Assembly: GCA_035631615.1 (NCBI GenBank)
Contig: DASQIK010000027.1
Span: forward strand, 157,295 to 221,294
Direction of reading: 5' to 3'
DNA length: 64,000 nt
From: UBA5189 sp035631615
Lineage (GTDB): Bacteria > Chloroflexota > Limnocylindria > Limnocylindrales > CSP1-4
Made by a program: the position numbers and the translations under genes. Shown piece by piece: positions 17,251 through 27,400 of this stretch (the stretch's first letter is position 1; every line of letters starts with the position of its first letter). The notes beneath the pieces were generated by a model. It was given only the letters and a program-made list of their open reading frames with translations. It made no database searches and had not been told where the DNA came from.

Positions 17251-20019
17251 ATGCGGGCGATCCCACTGGCTCGATCGGCACGAAGACGGCACGGGCTCGA
17301 GCCCATCGTCGGCCGTGACGGGACGCTCGATGCCGCCGATGCGGTCGCGGCTCGCCGGATCGCCGCGCGATTGACGGTCGCTCGCGACGCGGCCGGCGAG
17401 CCGGCGGTCAGCGCCGGCGAGGTGGCGGCGCTCGCGGCGCTCGACGCGGTCCTGCACCGCCTCATCGACACCGAGCGCGCCGCGGGTCGTGCGGACCTCG
17501 GCGCCGCCGCGGCGACGGTCACGGCAGCGCTCGGCGCGACCGTGCTCGACGAGGTCGGCGCCGCGTGGCGCGGCCAGTTCCGCGACGAGGGCGGGGCACG
17601 GTCGGCGAGCGCCGCCGCGCCGCGCGGCCCGGAGCTCCTGGCCGAGGTACTCGTGCTCACCGCGCTGAACGACGATCCGGCGGCGAACGACGTGCGCGAG
17701 CTGGTCGACGACCGGCCGCTGCGCGATGGACCCGTCTATCGCGCGGTCCTGTCGGCGACCGAGGAGGCACTCGGCGGCACCGGGCCGGCGACCGGACCGG
17801 AGGCGAGGCCACGCGGAGCTCGCACTCGGTCGGCCCGCGGCGGCGCCGACCAGCACATGCCCCTGCCCGCACGGCTGCGCGAGCCGATGCGCCAGGCGCC
17901 GGGGTCCCTGGCCGCGCAGCTGCGCTGGGTCCGTGAGCATTGGGCCGCGCTCGTCGAGGGCGACCCGGCGCTCGCCCGCCGGCTCGATCTTGCCCTCGAC
18001 GTGCTGGCCGAGGAGGCGCGCGCCCTCGAGCTCCGCGCGGCCGGCGCCGCCGACCACTTCGGTGGTCCGATGCCGGTCGAGACCCCGGACTACCGCGGCC
18101 TCGACGCCGAGTCCGTGGCGTTCTCGATCGACACCGAGTGGATGCCGAGCGTGGTCCTGCTCGCCAAGTCGACGTATGTCTGGCTCGAGCAGCTCGCGGC
18201 GCAGTACGCGCGGCCGGTCGCGACCCTCTCGGACGTCCCGGACGAGGCGCTCGATCGCCTCGCGGCCCTGGGCGTGACCGGCCTGTGGCTGATCGGGCTG
18301 TGGCAGCGGAGCCCGGCGTCGGCGGAGATCAAACGCCGGCGCGGCGACAACGATGCGGTCGCCTCCGCCTACGCGATCGACGACTATCGGATCGCCGACG
18401 ACCTGGGTGGCGAGGCCGCCTTCGAGGAGCTCCGCGGACGCGCATGGGCGCGCGGCATCCGCCTTGCCGCGGACATGGTCCCGAACCACATGGGCATCGA
18501 CTCGCGCTGGGTCGTCGAGCACCCGGATCGGTTCGTATCGGTCCCGGAGTCGCCCTTCCCGGCGTACTCGTTCAACGGCCCCGACCTGTCACGCGACCCG
18601 CGCGTCGAGATCACCCTCGAGGACCACTACTGGGACAACAGCGACGCGGCGGTGGTCTTCCGCCGCCGGGATCGCCAGTCGGGCGAGGAGCGATACATCT
18701 ACCACGGCAACGACGGCACGTCGTACCCGTGGAATGACACGGCGCAGCTCGACTACCTCAGCGCCGGGGTTCGCGAGGCCGTCATCCGCACGATCCTCGA
18801 CGTCGCCAGGCGGTCGCCGATCATCCGGTTCGACGCCGCGATGGTGCTGACCCGCCGGCACGTCCGGCGGCTGTGGTACCCGGAGCCGGGCTCCGGCGGG
18901 GCGATCCCCTCGCGTGCCGAGCACGCGCTGTCGACCGCGGAGTTCAACCGGCGGATGCCCGGGGAGTTCTGGCGCGAGGTCGTCGATCGGGTGGCCGCGG
19001 AAGCACCGGGGACGCTCCTCCTCGCCGAAGCCTTCTGGCTGCTGGAAGGCTATTTCGTCCGCACGCTCGGCATGCACCGCGTCTACAACTCCGCGTTCAT
19101 GCACATGCTTCGCGACGAGGACAACGCCGGCTACCGCAAGGTCATGCGCGACACGCTCGAGTTCGACCCGGGCGTGCTCGGCCGGTTCGTGAACTTCCTC
19201 ACCAACCCCGACGAGAGGCCGGCCGCGGAACAGCTGGGCACCGGCGACAAGGCGTTCTCGGCGATGACCCTCCTTGCGACCCTGCCCGGTCTGCCGATGC
19301 TCGGGCACGGCCAGGTCGAGGGCTGGCACGAGCGGTACGGGCACGAGTTCCGCCGCGCGCGCTGGGACGAGCCGGTCGACGGCGCCCACGTCGCGCACTT
19401 CGAGCGGACGATCGTCCCGCTCCTGCGCCGCCGAGCGGCATTCAGCGGCACGAGCCGGTTCCACCTGTACGACGCGCTCGACGACGACGGGCACGTCGTC
19501 GAGGACGTGTACGCCTTCACGAACGGTGCCGGCTCCGATCGAAGCCTCGTCCTCGCCCACCATCGCTATGCCGCGACGACCGTGCGCATCGATCGGTCGA
19601 TCGCCGCGGCGCCGCCCGGCGGCGGCTCGAGCCGGACGAGCGTCCGCCTCGCCGACGCCCTCGAGCTCCACGGCGCAGCGGCGCCCGCCGATGAGACCCT
19701 CGTTCGCCTCCACGATTCGCGGACCGGCTGGGAGCTGCGGAGGACGGCGGGCGAGCTGCGGCGAGAAGGGCTGCGCGTGGCGCTCGGGCCATACGAGGCG
19801 CGCGTGCTCTCCGTCGAGATCCTCGCCGAGGAGCCGCCAGCCGTCTCACCCGTCGCCCTGCCCGAACCGACGACTGCAGCGCCACCAGCGCCGGTCGCGG
19901 CGACCACCCGGTCGACCAGGACCATCGCCGCTCGGCCGGCGCCGCCCCCGAAGCGCTCGCCCGCCAACCGGCCGGCCCGCAAGCCCCGGCGAGGGCGGCG
20001 ATCCGATGCGCCGAGCTAA
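17251..20019 (+). CDS. GH13-family alpha-amylase-like protein with extra N- and C-terminal regions
   Basis: This 922-residue protein starts at ATG 17251, 13 bp after the GntR gene. About 280 Ala-rich residues precede the (beta/alpha)8 barrel. GH13 regions are present: region I DMVPNHMG (about 408), region II IIRFDAAMVL (nucleophile Asp about 528) and region III LLLAEAFW (acid/base Glu about 593). Region IV reads NFLTNPDE instead of the usual F-x-x-N-H-D, so the transition-state Asp is kept but the His is Pro. The C-terminus ends in a Pro/Ala/Arg/Lys-rich tail that is probably disordered and basic. It is likely a cytoplasmic glycosyltransferase or hydrolase of alpha-glucans. It converges on the receiver-cyclase gene with overlapping stop codons (CTAA). 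Confidence 0.88.
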   Translation: MRAIPLARSARRRHGLEPIVGRDGTLDAADAVAARRIAARLTVARDAAGEPAVSAGEVAALAALDAVLHRLIDTERAAGRADLGAAAATVTAALGATVLDEVGAAWRGQFRDEGGARSASAAAPRGPELLAEVLVLTALNDDPAANDVRELVDDRPLRDGPVYRAVLSATEEALGGTGPATGPEARPRGARTRSARGGADQHMPLPARLREPMRQAPGSLAAQLRWVREHWAALVEGDPALARRLDLALDVLAEEARALELRAAGAADHFGGPMPVETPDYRGLDAESVAFSIDTEWMPSVVLLAKSTYVWLEQLAAQYARPVATLSDVPDEALDRLAALGVTGLWLIGLWQRSPASAEIKRRRGDNDAVASAYAIDDYRIADDLGGEAAFEELRGRAWARGIRLAADMVPNHMGIDSRWVVEHPDRFVSVPESPFPAYSFNGPDLSRDPRVEITLEDHYWDNSDAAVVFRRRDRQSGEERYIYHGNDGTSYPWNDTAQLDYLSAGVREAVIRTILDVARRSPIIRFDAAMVLTRRHVRRLWYPEPGSGGAIPSRAEHALSTAEFNRRMPGEFWREVVDRVAAEAPGTLLLAEAFWLLEGYFVRTLGMHRVYNSAFMHMLRDEDNAGYRKVMRDTLEFDPGVLGRFVNFLTNPDERPAAEQLGTGDKAFSAMTLLATLPGLPMLGHGQVEGWHERYGHEFRRARWDEPVDGAHVAHFERTIVPLLRRRAAFSGTSRFHLYDALDDDGHVVEDVYAFTNGAGSDRSLVLAHHRYAATTVRIDRSIAAAPPGGGSSRTSVRLADALELHGAAAPADETLVRLHDSRTGWELRRTAGELRREGLRVALGPYEARVLSVEILAEEPPAVSPVALPEPTTAAPPAPVAATTRSTRTIAARPAPPPKRSPANRPARKPRRGRRSDAPS

Positions 20020-21134
20020 GCGGACGTCCCCGCCGCCACGTCGGATCGCATGCGCAGCACGTTGTAGGGCGCGATCGGCCGACTGAAGCCCTTCAGGCTG
20101 AGCTCCCCGACCTGCTCGACCTCGACCAGGCTCTCGATGTCCGCGTAGGTCCGCGGGCTGAGGAGCACCTGGTCGGCCAGCGCGGCGGCACTCAATCGCG
20201 CGGCCGTGATCACGGCGAAACCGACCATGCCGTAGTCATATCGGCCCTCGAACCCGATCCGCCCGAGGGTCGCGAAACCGGTCGCGATGCCCACGCCGAA
20301 CCCGAGCTGGTAGCCACGCTTGGCCCAGCCGGCGGCGAGCAACCCGAACGCAGCGCGCATGTCGACGCCCATCCGGACGGCGCGCTCCACGTGGTCCTCC
20401 TGGAGGATCGGGTCGTTGAAGAACACGTGCATGCCGTCTCCGGCGAAATGCTCCAGCGTGCCGCCACGATCCATGATCAGGGCGCCCATGGTCTCGTGAT
20501 ACTGGCGGAGCACGCCGAGGACCTCCTCGGGATCGGCGCTCTCGCTGAACGACGTGAAGCCTCGGAGGTCCGCGAAGAGCGAGGTGGCCACGCGCCGATG
20601 GCCGGCCAGCAGCTGGGCGCCCTCGGGGCTCGACACGAGCGCCGCCACCTGGGGCGAGAAGAACCGGCTGAGCTCCTCCTTCTGGCGCTCGATCGTATGC
20701 AGCAGCTCCGCCTGGCGTTCCGCCGACTCGATCTCGAGGTCGTGCAGGCGCTTGCCGGCAAGGGAAGCGCGGATGCGCGCCCCGAGGATGGCCGGGTCGA
20801 ACGGCTTGGGCAGGTAATCCATCGCACCGAGGTCGATGCACCGGATCACGCTGTCGAGCTCCTCGACGCTCGAGATCATGATCACCGGAAGGTGGCGCAG
20901 CGTCTCGTCGGCCTTGATCGCGGCGAGCGTCTCGTAGCCGTCCATCACGGGCATCTCGATGTCGAGCAGGACGACAGCGACATCCGAGCCAGACGAGCGG
21001 AGCACCTCGATGGCGGCACGGCCATCGGCTGCCTCTCGCGAATCGATCTCGAGCGTGTCCAGGTGTCGCGCGAGCAGCCTGCGATTGACCGGGCTGTCGT
21101 CGACGATCAGCGCGACGGCGCGAGCGGGACTCAC
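20016..21134 (-). CDS. Response regulator with class III nucleotidyl cyclase output
   Basis: This 372-residue protein carries a receiver domain at 1-125: acidic VDDSPVN, phospho-acceptor D58 in VVLLDIEMPVMDG, and a PKPF Lys. A coiled-coil linker (130-160) and a cyclase homology domain (about 180-345) follow. The cyclase metal Asp residues D189 and D233 are present and R313 is kept. The position of the transition-state Asn is Ile (FAVITAARL, I309), and the purine-specifying pair is also non-canonical. Activity is therefore uncertain. It starts with a GTG that overlaps the Hpt stop (GTGA) and ends a three-gene phosphorelay operon, so it should be the final output of the giant kinase. Confidence 0.93.
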   Translation of the reverse strand: MSPARAVALIVDDSPVNRRLLARHLDTLEIDSREAADGRAAIEVLRSSGSDVAVVLLDIEMPVMDGYETLAAIKADETLRHLPVIMISSVEELDSVIRCIDLGAMDYLPKPFDPAILGARIRASLAGKRLHDLEIESAERQAELLHTIERQKEELSRFFSPQVAALVSSPEGAQLLAGHRRVATSLFADLRGFTSFSESADPEEVLGVLRQYHETMGALIMDRGGTLEHFAGDGMHVFFNDPILQEDHVERAVRMGVDMRAAFGLLAAGWAKRGYQLGFGVGIATGFATLGRIGFEGRYDYGMVGFAVITAARLSAAALADQVLLSPRTYADIESLVEVEQVGELSLKGFSRPIAPYNVLRMRSDVAAGTSA

Positions 21135-21496
21135 GAGGCGAGGCCTGCCGCGGTCAGCGCCGCGAGGGTCTCGGTCCAGGTTGCGCGTGCCTGGTCGACA
21201 TCCGAGGCGAGGGCATCCGTGCGGCCGGCGCGACCGGCCTCCTCGATGCCGCGCGAGATGGCCGAGAGGCGCATCGCGCCGAGCGTCGCGCTGCTCGACT
21301 TGAGGGTGTGGGCGGGCCGGATGATCGCGGCTGCGTCGGCGACCCCGGCCGCCGCCGTCATCGCTTCGAGGTAGCCGGTCGCTTCCGACACGTACGCCTC
21401 GACGAGCTCGCGAATGAAATCGTCGTCACCGCCGGTCGATTCCCGAAGCTCTGCCAGGACGGCGGCGTCGAGGATCGGCGGGTCGCCTGCGGTCAC
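21131..21496 (-). CDS. Stand-alone Hpt (histidine phosphotransfer) protein
   Basis: This 121-residue four-helix protein carries the Hpt signature PAHTLKSSSATLG, with phospho-accepting H63. Its GTG start (21496) overlaps the stop of the hybrid kinase gene and its own stop overlaps the start of the receiver-cyclase gene, both as GTGA. Three proteins in a relay order are thus translationally coupled. It would shuttle phosphate from the kinase's receivers to the receiver-cyclase. Confidence 0.92.
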   Translation of the reverse strand: MTAGDPPILDAAVLAELRESTGGDDDFIRELVEAYVSEATGYLEAMTAAAGVADAAAIIRPAHTLKSSSATLGAMRLSAISRGIEEAGRAGRTDALASDVDQARATWTETLAALTAAGLAS

Positions 21497-24400
21497 GCGC
21501 CCGCCGGGCCGGCCAACGGCGTTCGTGCGAGGGCCTCCGCCAGCTCGGGCGGCCGGATCGGCTTGCTCACGTAGTCGTTCATCCCGGCGGCCAGGCACAG
21601 GTCGCGATCGCCCGCCATCGCGTTCGCGGTCATCGCCACGATGTGGACCGGCCGATCCGGCCAGCGTGATCGGATCCGGCGCGTCGCCTCGAGCCCATCG
21701 AGCTCCGGCATCTGGACGTCCATCAGGACGACGTCGAAGTCCTTCGCCTCGAGCGCCTCGATGGCCTGCAACCCGTTCTCCGCCACGTCGGCTGTATAGC
21801 CCATGTTGGCCAGCAGGCGCATCGCAACCTTGCGGTTCACCGCGTTGTCCTCGGCCAGAAGGACGCGCAGCGGATGACGCTCCGCGAGGCCGGGGTCGAC
21901 CGCCGGGCGTTCCGTGCGGGGGCCTTCGTCGCGCTGCCCGGCCAGCGACAGCACGTTGACCAGTGCGTCGTGCAGCGCGGACGGCTTGACCGGCTTGGTG
22001 AGCACGGCGTCGAGCGCCGGGTGGCCGCGTTCGCGCATCGCGATCGACGACACGAGCACGAGCTTCGGTTGCGGCTGCTCGACGGCCCGAACCGCAGCGG
22101 CGAGCTCGAGACCGTCCATCTCGGGCATCAGGAGATCGAGGAGCACGACGTCGAAGCGCTCGCCGGCACGGATCCACGCCAGCGCCTCCGCCGGGGACGC
22201 GGTATCGCGGGTCTGGATCGACCAGCGCGCGAGCTGCGCCGTGAGGATGCGCCGGTTCGTGGCGTTGTCATCGACGACCAGCGCGCGTCGCCCGGCGATC
22301 TCCACCAGGTCGCGGTCCCGTCGCACGGGGACGCTCGACGCATCGGCGGCGTCGAGCCGGACGACGAGATGGAACGTGGCACCCTCGCCGGGGACACCGC
22401 TGCTCTCCGCGGACAGGCTGCCGTCCATCGCCTCGGCGAGCCGCCGGCTGATGGCCAGCCCGAGGCCCGTCCCACCGAAGCGCCGCGAGATCGTCGAGTC
22501 GGCCTGGGTGAACGACTGGAACAGTCGGCCGATGCGATCGGCGGGGATTCCGATGCCCGTGTCGCGGACGTCGACGGAGACCTGCCAGCGGCGGCCGATC
22601 GGCGCGCTCCGGAGCGACACGACGATCTCGCCCGACTCGGTGAACTTCACCGCGTTGGACAGCAGGTTGAGCACGATCTGCCGCAAGCGGCCCTGGTCGC
22701 CGGCGACGGCGACCGGCAGATCGCCGGCGACCTCGTAGGCGAGCTCGATCCCCTTCTTCGCGGCGGTCGGGGCGATGAGGTCGAGCGCACCCTCGACGGA
22801 CGACGCCAGCGCGAACGGCTCATGGACGAGATCGACCTTGCCGGCCTCGATCTTCGAGAAGTCGAGGATGTCGTTGATGATCGTGAGGAGGGCATCACCG
22901 GAGGTCCGGATCGTGTCGGCGAAGTCGTGCTGCTCGTCGTCCAGCTTGGTCTCCAGCAGCAGGCCGCTCATCCCGATGATCGCGTTCATCGGTGTCCGGA
23001 TCTCGTGGCTCATTGCCGCCAGGAAGGCACTCTTGGCCTGGTTCGCCTCGTCCGCTGACGTGCGCGCGACATCCGCCTCGGCGAACAGGCGGGCGTTGTC
23101 GATGGCGATCGTCGCCTGCTGCGACAGCCCGACCAGGAAGTCGAGGTCCGCCTGGGTGAATGCCGGGGCGGTGCCCTCGCGCCAGACGGCCATCATGCCG
23201 CTCAGGCCCTGACGGCCCAGCAGCGGCGCCACCATCAGGCGCTCCTCGTGCTCTGCCTCGTCCGCTGCCAGCCCCGCGATGGGCACGCTGCGCGCGTCGT
23301 GGAGGGCGTCGTTCACGACCTCCGCGCGACGCTCGGCCGCGGCCGTGCCGATGATGCCCTCGCCGAGGATGATCTGGTCCGCCTTGATCTCGGCGGCGTT
23401 CTTACCGACCACGGCAATCGCCCTGAACGCCTGGCCGTCCGGCTCGGCGAGGAACACGCCGCTGGTGTCGCCCTCGAGCAGGGCCATCGCGCGCTCGGCG
23501 ATGCGACCGAGGAGTCCCTCGAGATCGAGGGTCGCCGAGATCTCCCTGCCGACCTCGGCCAGCTCGGCCATCTCACGGGCGCGACGCTGGGCTTCCCGGT
23601 AGAGCTGGGCATTCCGGATCGCCGCGCCGACGTTCGAGGCGATGGTCGACAGCACCCGCGCGTCCGATTCGCCGAACCGGCCCGCCTCGTCGATGCTCTG
23701 GACGCTGACGGCGCCGATCGCCTCGTCGCCGACCATGATCGGGACGCCCAGGTAGGACTTGACGGACGTCCCGACGCCCTGTCGGTCCATCTCCTCGAAC
23801 TGCTCCGCCGTGTTCATCAGGAGCGGCTGCTTCGAGGCGAGGATCCGCGAGGTCAGACCCTGGCCCAGCTGCATCGGCTCGCGGGGTGCTGGCTTCCGTC
23901 GCTCCGTCCGGAACGGGAAGTCGATGGTGTTCGTGGCGCGGTCGAGGAGGGCGACGTAGACGATGTCGGCGCGGAAGGTCGTCTCCAGCTGCTGCCCGGT
24001 GAGCTGGATGAGGCGGTCGAGATCGAGCTGCGCCGCGGCCGCCTGGCCGACTTCGTTGACGATCGCGAGCTCGCTCGCACGCTGGCGTGTCTCGCCGACG
24101 AGGCGGGCATTCTCGAGGGCAACGCTGAGGCTGGACGCGAGCGTCGAGAGCAGGCGCTCGTCGGACTCGCTGAAGGCATCCGTGTGATCGAGATTCTGCA
24201 GGGAGATGTGGCCGCGGACCTCGGAGCCGACGATCAGCGGGACGAAGAGCACGGACTTCGCGGGCTCGCCCGAGACGACCACCATCTGGACGCCATGATC
24301 GCGCTGCCATGGCCCGACATCGGCGACCCGGAGCGGCGCCCGGGTCTCGAGCATCGCCCGGACCATCGGGCCGAGCGGCCCGGTCTCCGGCGGGAAGCGC

Positions 24401-27400
24401 ACGCCACGCTCGATGATGTACGGGAATCGAACATTGCCCGCGCCGACGTCGTACAGGCCGATGTCGACGACCTGGGCGTCGAAGATGTCGACGATCTTGT
24501 CGCCGACGAGGTCGTACATCGCCTGCATGTCCAGCTCGGCGGCGAGGCCCCGCTGGACGCTGTTGATGATCGCCAGCTCGGCGGCGCGCTCGTTGCTCTC
24601 CGCGAGGAGGCGCTTCGTCTCGTCGAAGAGGCGGGCGTTCTCGAGCGCGACGCTGAGGCTCCCAGCAAGGGTCGTGAGGAGTCGAACGTCGGCCGGCCCG
24701 AACGCGTCGAACTCGTCGATGCTCTGGATGGAGATGACACCCGTGTTGGCGCCACCGGCCTTGAGCGGCACGAACAGCGCGCTCTTCGGAACCTCGCCGG
24801 TGAGGACGCCTGGGTTGCCATATTCCGCGGCGTACCTGGGCATGTCGCCCGAGAGCGACAAGGGCTCGCCGGTCTCCAGGACGTGCTTGCGGAAGCCCAC
24901 GACGTCGATCGGGTCGATGGCCTCGCGGACGCCGCGCTCGACCGCGTACGGGAAGCGCAGCCTTCCGGAGCCGGGATCGAGGACGCTGATGCTGATGCTC
25001 TCGGCGTCGAAGATCTCGCGGAGCTTGTCCCCGACGAGCTCGTACATGCCCGCCATCTCCAGGCGCGCGGCCAGGCCCTCCTGGACGCTGTTGATGATCG
25101 CCAGCTCCGCGGCGCGCTCGTTTGTCTCGGTGAGGAGCCGCTTCGTCTCGTCAAACAGCCGGACGTTCTCGAGGGCGACGCTCAGGCTCCCGGCGAACGT
25201 GGTGAGCAGGCGAACATCGCCTTCGGTGAAGGCATCCTCGTGGTCGAGGTTCTGGAGTGAGATGACGCCGGTCACCTCGCCGCCGCTCACCAGCGGGACG
25301 AAGAGCGAGGCCATCGACGGCTCGCCCTGGATGGCCGCGGGCTGGCCCGCCTCGATCGCGAGACGCGTCGCGTCGCGGTTGACGAGGAGTGGCTCCTTCG
25401 ACTCGAAGACCATCCGCCGGAGCCCGATGACGTCCATCGGCTCGTCCGGGAACCGGACACCACGCTCGATCGTGTACGGGAAATGGATGACGCCGGCGTC
25501 CCGATCGAGCACGCCGATGTCCACGACCTGCGCGTCGAAGATCTCCTGGATCTTGTCGCCGACGAGGTCGTACATCGCCTGCATGTCCAGCTCGCCGGCG
25601 AGGCCCTGCTGCACGCTGTTGATCAGGGCGAGCTCCGCTGCTCGCGCATTCGTCTCGGCGAGCAGGTTGTTCGTCTGCTCGAACAGGCGGGCGTTCTCGA
25701 GCGCGACGCCCATGTTCGTGACGATCGTCGAGACGAGGCGCTCGTCCGCCTCGCTGAAAGCGTGCGGCGGGTCCGCGGCGAACGCCACGAGGCCGGCGGC
25801 CTCGTCCCCGGACATGATCGGAACCCCGAGCCACGACGCGCCCATCCTGCCGATGTAGCCATCGCGGTAGGTCGGCATCACCGCGCCGTGCGCCTGTTGC
25901 TCCTCAAGTGTCCCCAATCGGACCGGCCGTCCGGTGCGCAGCACCTCGCTCGAGATCCCGGTCCCGCCCTGGATCGGCTCGCTGAACACGCGGTTGCCGT
26001 TGTCGAGCTCGTACGGGTACGAGATGACGTTGGCCACCCGGTCGTAGATCCCGATGTAGATGTCCTTGGACTTGAACATCGAGGCAAGGCGATTGCCGAC
26101 GAGCTCCACGATGGCCTGGAAATCGAGCTGCTTCGCGAGCGCCTCGCCGACCTCGTTGATGACCGCGAGCTCGGCGCTGCGCTGCTCCGTCTCGGCGAGG
26201 AGCCGCTTCGTCTCGTCGAACAGGCGCGCGTTTTCGAGCGCGACGCCCATGCTCCGAGCCAGGGTCGTCAGCAGGCGCTCATCAGCCTCGGTGAACACGT
26301 CGGGCCGGCGATCGGCAACCGACAACACCCCGAGTACCCGCTCGCCGGTCTTGATCGGCGCAGCGAGGAACGCCTCGGTTCGGGCGCCGACCCAGACGAC
26401 GCCGAGGGCCTCCGCCTCGTCCGCCGTCCTGAGACGGAGCGGCACGCCGGTCGTGATCACGTGCGAGTTGATGCCGGTACCGAGCGGCATCGGGTCGATC
26501 GTCCCGCCTCGCTCGCCGTCCTCGGTCCAGTACGGGAACGAGATCGTGCCGGTCGCCGGGTCGAAGATCGTGATCGAGAGATCGCCTGAGCCGAGGATCT
26601 GCCCGACCCGGCTGCCAACCGCGTCGATGATCGCGTCGAAGTCGAGCTGCTTCGCGAGCGCCTCGCCGACCTCGTTGACGATCGCCAGCTCAGCGTTTCG
26701 CTGCTCCGTCTCGGCGAGCAGGCGCTTGGTCTCGTCGAACAGGCGCGCGTTCTCGAGCGCGACGGCCATGCTCGACGCGATCGTTGAGAGGAGTCGCTCG
26801 TCCGCTTCGTCGAAGTGGGCCTGCTCCGGGCTGAGGAGGGCGATCACGCCGACGACCTTGTCCCCTGCGATGACGGGCACGCCGAGCCACGACTGCGTCA
26901 CGTCCTCGTCGTAGCTGGCGACGCCGCCGTGGGCGAGCAGCTCCTCGGTGCTTCCGAGCCGGAGCGGCAGGCGGGACTCGATGACGGCTGACGTCATTCC
27001 AACGCCGAGCGGCAGCGGATCGGACTCCCGCCGCTCGCCCCCGACGACCAGGTATGGGTAGTTGATGCGCTTCGACGGAGCGTCGAACAGCGCCACGAAC
27101 ATGTCGCGGTTGGCGAAGATCGCCCCGATCCGCTCGCCGACGAGCTCGGTGATCGCGTTGATGTCGAGCTGCTGGGCGAGCGCCGACCCGATCTCGTTGA
27201 TGATCGCCAGCTCGGCGGCGCGCTCGTCGGTCTCCTTGAGCAGACGCTTCGTCTCGTCGAACAGGCGCGCGTTCTCGAGCGCGACGCCCATGCTCGACGC
27301 GAGCGTCGACAGCAGCCGCTCGTCGGCCTCGCTGAACCCAAACCGTGGCCGGCGTTCCAGCGAGATCACGCCGATGACGTGATCAGCGGCAACGATGGGC

